From positions 62,001 to 126,000 of the forward strand of contig NZ_NCJH01000002.1 of the NCBI RefSeq assembly GCF_002278925.1: a stretch of DNA of 64,000 bases, given 5' to 3'. Below the pieces are notes generated by a model. The model saw nothing but the letters and a program-made list of their open reading frames with translations. It ran no database searches and was not told where the DNA came from. The DNA is from Polaromonas sp. 39-63-25. Its GTDB lineage: Bacteria > Pseudomonadota > Gammaproteobacteria > Burkholderiales > Burkholderiaceae_C. The position numbers and the translations under genes were made by a program. Shown piece by piece: positions 61,645 to 64,000 of this stretch (position 1 is the stretch's first letter; every line of letters starts with the position of its first letter).

Positions 61645-62706
61645 TTACACCACCACCGGCTCCGGCTCCAGCAGGATGCCGAAACGTTCATAGACGCTGG
61701 TCTGGATGGCCTTGGCCAGGGTCATGACCTCGCCGCCGGTCACCGGGTCGGTGCTGCCGCCGCGGTTGACCAGCACCAGGGCCTGGCGGTCGTACACGCC
61801 GGCGTTGCCTATGCTCTTGCCTTTCCAGCCGCAGGCGTCGATCAACCAGCCCGCCGCCAGTTTGACCGAGCCGTCGTCCAGGTGGTAGTGGACGATCTTG
61901 GGCTCGCGCTGGATGATGTCGGCGCACTGCTCGGGCGTCACGGTCGGGTTCTTGAAGAAGCTGCCGGCATTGCCGATCACCTTCGGATCAGGCAGTTTGG
62001 CCTTGCGGATCTCGCAGATCCACTCATAAATCTGTAGCGCATCGGGCTGGGTGATGGCGGACTGCGCCATCTTTTTCTCGATGTCGGCATAACCCAGCAC
62101 GGGCTTCCACAATTTGGGCAACGCAAACCGCACGCGTGTGATCAAGGCCTTGCCGGCCAGGCCCAGGCCCGGGCGCCCGTTCGGGCCGGTGCTGCTGTGT
62201 TTGAAGACCGAATCGCGGTAGCCAAATGCGCACTGCGCGGCGTCCAGCGTGAAACTTTTTCCGGTGGTCAGATCAATGGCGTCGAGTGAATCAAAACGGT
62301 CCTGCAACTCCACGCCGTAGGCACCGATGTTCTGCACCGGCGAGCCGCCGACGGTACCGGGGATCATGGCGAGGTTTTCCAGGCCCGGGTAGCCGTTGTG
62401 CAGGGTCCAGCCCACCACCTCGTGCCAGTTCTCGCCGGCGCCGGCCTCGACGATCCAGGCTTTGGCGGTCTCACCCACCAGCTTCCTGCCCATGATTTCC
62501 ACCTTGAGCACGACGGATTTGACGTCGCCGGTGATGACGATGTTGCTGCCGCCGCCCAGCACGAACTTGGGCGCCGCCTGCAGCGCCGGATCGGCCAGCA
62601 CGGCGGCCACGTCCTCTTCACTGGCGATACGCACCAGCGTGAGGGCCTTGGCCATGATGCCAAAGGTATTGGAAAACTGGAGGGGAACGTTTTTCTCGAC
62701 TAACAT
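61645..62706 (-). CDS. murB: UDP-N-acetylenolpyruvoylglucosamine reductase
   Basis: 353 residues from the ATG at 62706-62704. It reduces the enolpyruvyl ether to make UDP-MurNAc. FAD-binding blocks [12 protein letters not shown] and [25 protein letters not shown] are clear; the catalytic serine is in [10 protein letters not shown]. The protein is the long E. coli-like form. It is divergent from yajQ. It marks the right edge of the restriction island. Confidence 0.95.
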   Translation of the reverse strand: MLVEKNVPLQFSNTFGIMAKALTLVRIASEEDVAAVLADPALQAAPKFVLGGGSNIVITGDVKSVVLKVEIMGRKLVGETAKAWIVEAGAGENWHEVVGWTLHNGYPGLENLAMIPGTVGGSPVQNIGAYGVELQDRFDSLDAIDLTTGKSFTLDAAQCAFGYRDSVFKHSSTGPNGRPGLGLAGKALITRVRFALPKLWKPVLGYADIEKKMAQSAITQPDALQIYEWICEIRKAKLPDPKVIGNAGSFFKNPTVTPEQCADIIQREPKIVHYHLDDGSVKLAAGWLIDACGWKGKSIGNAGVYDRQALVLVNRGGSTDPVTGGEVMTLAKAIQTSVYERFGILLEPEPVVV

Positions 62707-62762
62707 CACGGGATTGTCGCACCCTGACATCCCTGCAACGCTACCCCGGAAGCCGGAAAACC

Positions 62763-63248
62763 ATGCCCTCTTTTGACACCGTTCTCGAAGCCGATCTGGT
62801 CAAGGTCAAAAACTCGGTTGAAAACACCGCCAAGGAAATCGGCACGCGTTTCGACTTCAAGGGCACGGCAGCAGCCATCGAGCTCAAGGACAAGGAAATC
62901 ACGCTGATCGGCGACAGCGACTTCCAGATCGACCAGATCACCGACATCCTGCGCAACAAGGCCACCAAAAGCGGCGTGGACGTGCGCTTTTTCGACGCCG
63001 GCAAGGTGGAGAAAATCGGCGGCGACAAGGTCAAGCAGGTCATCAAGGTGCGCAACGGCATCGAGACCGAACAGGCCAAGAAAATCTCGCAGCTGATCAA
63101 GGGCAGCAAGGTCAAGGTGCAGGCGTCCATCCAGGGCGACGCGGTCCGGGTGACCGGCAAAAACCGCGACGACCTGCAGGAGGCGATGGCCATGATCAAG
63201 GCGGACCTGCCCGACATGCCGCTGAGCTTCAACAACTTCAGGGATTAA
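62763..63248 (+). CDS. yajQ: YajQ-family nucleotide-binding protein
   Basis: 161 residues, the complete family length. It starts [20 protein letters not shown] and contains [20 protein letters not shown] and [20 protein letters not shown], the YajQ pattern. Members bind cyclic di-GMP or nucleic acid. It is divergent from murB and followed at once by a repeat and a protease gene. Confidence 0.95.
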   Translation: MPSFDTVLEADLVKVKNSVENTAKEIGTRFDFKGTAAAIELKDKEITLIGDSDFQIDQITDILRNKATKSGVDVRFFDAGKVEKIGGDKVKQVIKVRNGIETEQAKKISQLIKGSKVKVQASIQGDAVRVTGKNRDDLQEAMAMIKADLPDMPLSFNNFRD

Positions 63249-63250
63249 AC

Positions 63251-64000
63251 GTGGCCCCCACGCTCCCCACTTCGTGTGGTTCGCTGCCCCCCGAGGGGGC
63301 GCTGCGCCTGCGGCCCGGCGAAGCCGGTTCCGCGGCCCTGGCTGGAAGGGGATGGGGGCCTCACGCTCGCCGACTCGTGCTGTGGTTTGCCGCGCTGGTG
63401 GCCTTTGGCGGCATGGCACACGCGCAAAGCGTCGCGCTGGCCGGCATGCTGGGCAGCAAGGCGCTGTTGGTCGTCAATGGTGGCGCCCCGAAATCGGTGG
63501 CGCCCGGGGAATCCCACCAGGGGGTGAAGGTGGTCTCCACCGGCGGCGACCAGGCCGTGCTGGAGCTCTCGGGCAAGCGCCACACCGTGCGCGTTGGCGA
63601 TGCCCCGGTCAGCGTGGGAGCGGGCGGTGGCTCGGGCGGCGGCGCTGGCAAGGGCACACGCATCGTGCTGACCGCGGGCACCGGCGGTCATTTCTTCACC
63701 CCGGGCCAGATCAACGGCCGGGCCGTCCAGTTCATGGTGGATACCGGCGCGACCGGCGTGGCCATGAGCGCTGCCGATGCTGAGCGCGCCGGCATCAACT
63801 ACAAGGGCGGCCAGCCGGTGCAGATGAGCACCGCCAACGGCGTGACCCAGGGCTTTCGCGTGAAACTCAATTCCGTGCGGGTCGGCGATGTCGAGGTGTA
63901 CGACGTGGACGCGGTGGTGTCGCCTCAGTCCATGCCCTACATGCTGCTGGGCAACAGCTTCCTGACGCGTTTCCAGATGATCCGCGAAAACGACCAGATG
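63251..64000 (+). CDS. Partial: retropepsin-like aspartic protease (clan AA), secreted
   Basis: Open to the right edge; 250 codons visible. The active site is FMVDTGATGVAMSAADAERAG (about 161-181), with MLLGNSFLTRF near the edge, as in the TIGR02281 clan AA proteases. A signal-peptide-like segment RRLVLWFAALVAFGGMAHA|Q lies at about 41-59. The only in-frame start before the arginines is GTG at 63251, two bases after the yajQ stop, so translation would pass through the intergenic repeat (63253-63345). A GTG at 63377 would remove the positive residues. The start is therefore uncertain. Confidence 0.75.
   Translation, partial: MAPTLPTSCGSLPPEGALRLRPGEAGSAALAGRGWGPHARRLVLWFAALVAFGGMAHAQSVALAGMLGSKALLVVNGGAPKSVAPGESHQGVKVVSTGGDQAVLELSGKRHTVRVGDAPVSVGAGGGSGGGAGKGTRIVLTAGTGGHFFTPGQINGRAVQFMVDTGATGVAMSAADAERAGINYKGGQPVQMSTANGVTQGFRVKLNSVRVGDVEVYDVDAVVSPQSMPYMLLGNSFLTRFQMIRENDQM
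63253..63345 (+). repeat. Conserved-core intergenic repeat, copy 3 of 3
   Basis: It starts GGCCCCCACGCTCC and has the core GCGCTGCGCCTGCGGCCCGG and CGAAGCCGGTTCCGCGGCCC. It lies between yajQ and the protease and is open in the protease frame (LPPEGALRLRPGEAGSAA). Confidence 0.8.

Overview
The window is a chromosomal segment of a high-GC (roughly 63%) betaproteobacterium. Gene content and order point to Burkholderiales, family Comamonadaceae, and to something close to Polaromonas or Rhodoferax; that genus guess is inference. The supporting cues are the folC-dedD-cvpA-purF-metZ chain, gltX beside tRNA-Glu, a pcm-rhodanese-tolC operon, a waaC-waaA pair, murB-yajQ, a long-form argG and several dispersed intergenic repeats of a type common in this family.

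Layout. 1-152: start of a probable CBS/DUF294 protein. 153-848: repeat-packed region without a gene. 849-6804: zinc-starvation operon on the minus strand (zur, ABC ATPase, FtsX-type permease, small secreted protein, DUF3299 protein, His-rich DUF2946-like protein, ZnuD-like TonB receptor) with a candidate Zur operator before zur. 7015-11344: assorted genes (DUF4145, an AstE/AspA-type zinc hydrolase, DUF2267, msrA, a YdcF-type membrane protein). 11405-16567: tetR-adaptor-RND efflux operon. 16611-19057: pcm-rhodanese-tolC. 19058-24541: accessory genes that include a second, diverged copy of the tolC 3' end. 24554-29645: AlkD-like protein, waaA, waaC, phosphoglucomutase/phosphomannomutase. 29758-33123: Ada/AlkA fusion, ogt, EamA exporter, tiny basic protein. 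34702-41279: ABC importer of the glycerol-phosphate type with a phosphodiesterase, a HAD phosphatase and a divergent DeoR regulator. 41366-49431: tRNA-Asp, tRNA-Glu, tRNA-Ala, gltX, metZ, purF, cvpA, dedD, folC and a YffB-like gene. 49573-53712: glycine-zipper protein, ECF sigma/anti-sigma pair, ppnP, argG. 53854-61258: type I restriction-modification island (hsdR-hsdS-prrC-hsdM). 61645-64000: murB, yajQ and the start of a retropepsin-like protease.

Main discoveries. (1) The gene between hsdS and hsdM is a PrrC-type anticodon nuclease with its ATPase motifs and the Arg-x3-Glu...His nuclease triad present, so the island looks like a restriction system guarded by a tRNA-cutting suicide nuclease. 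(2) A dispersed repeat of about 55 bp built from two short hairpins occurs about eleven times. Several copies lie inside genes (waaA, waaC, an Ada/AlkA fusion, the zinc ABC genes, perhaps dedD) and are translated. (3) A 265-bp MITE-like element with near-perfect 25-bp terminal inverted repeats sits exactly in the folC stop codon and recreates a stop. (4) A different palindromic repeat is translated inside the DNA-binding domain of Zur. All similarities were judged by eye; no database search was run.
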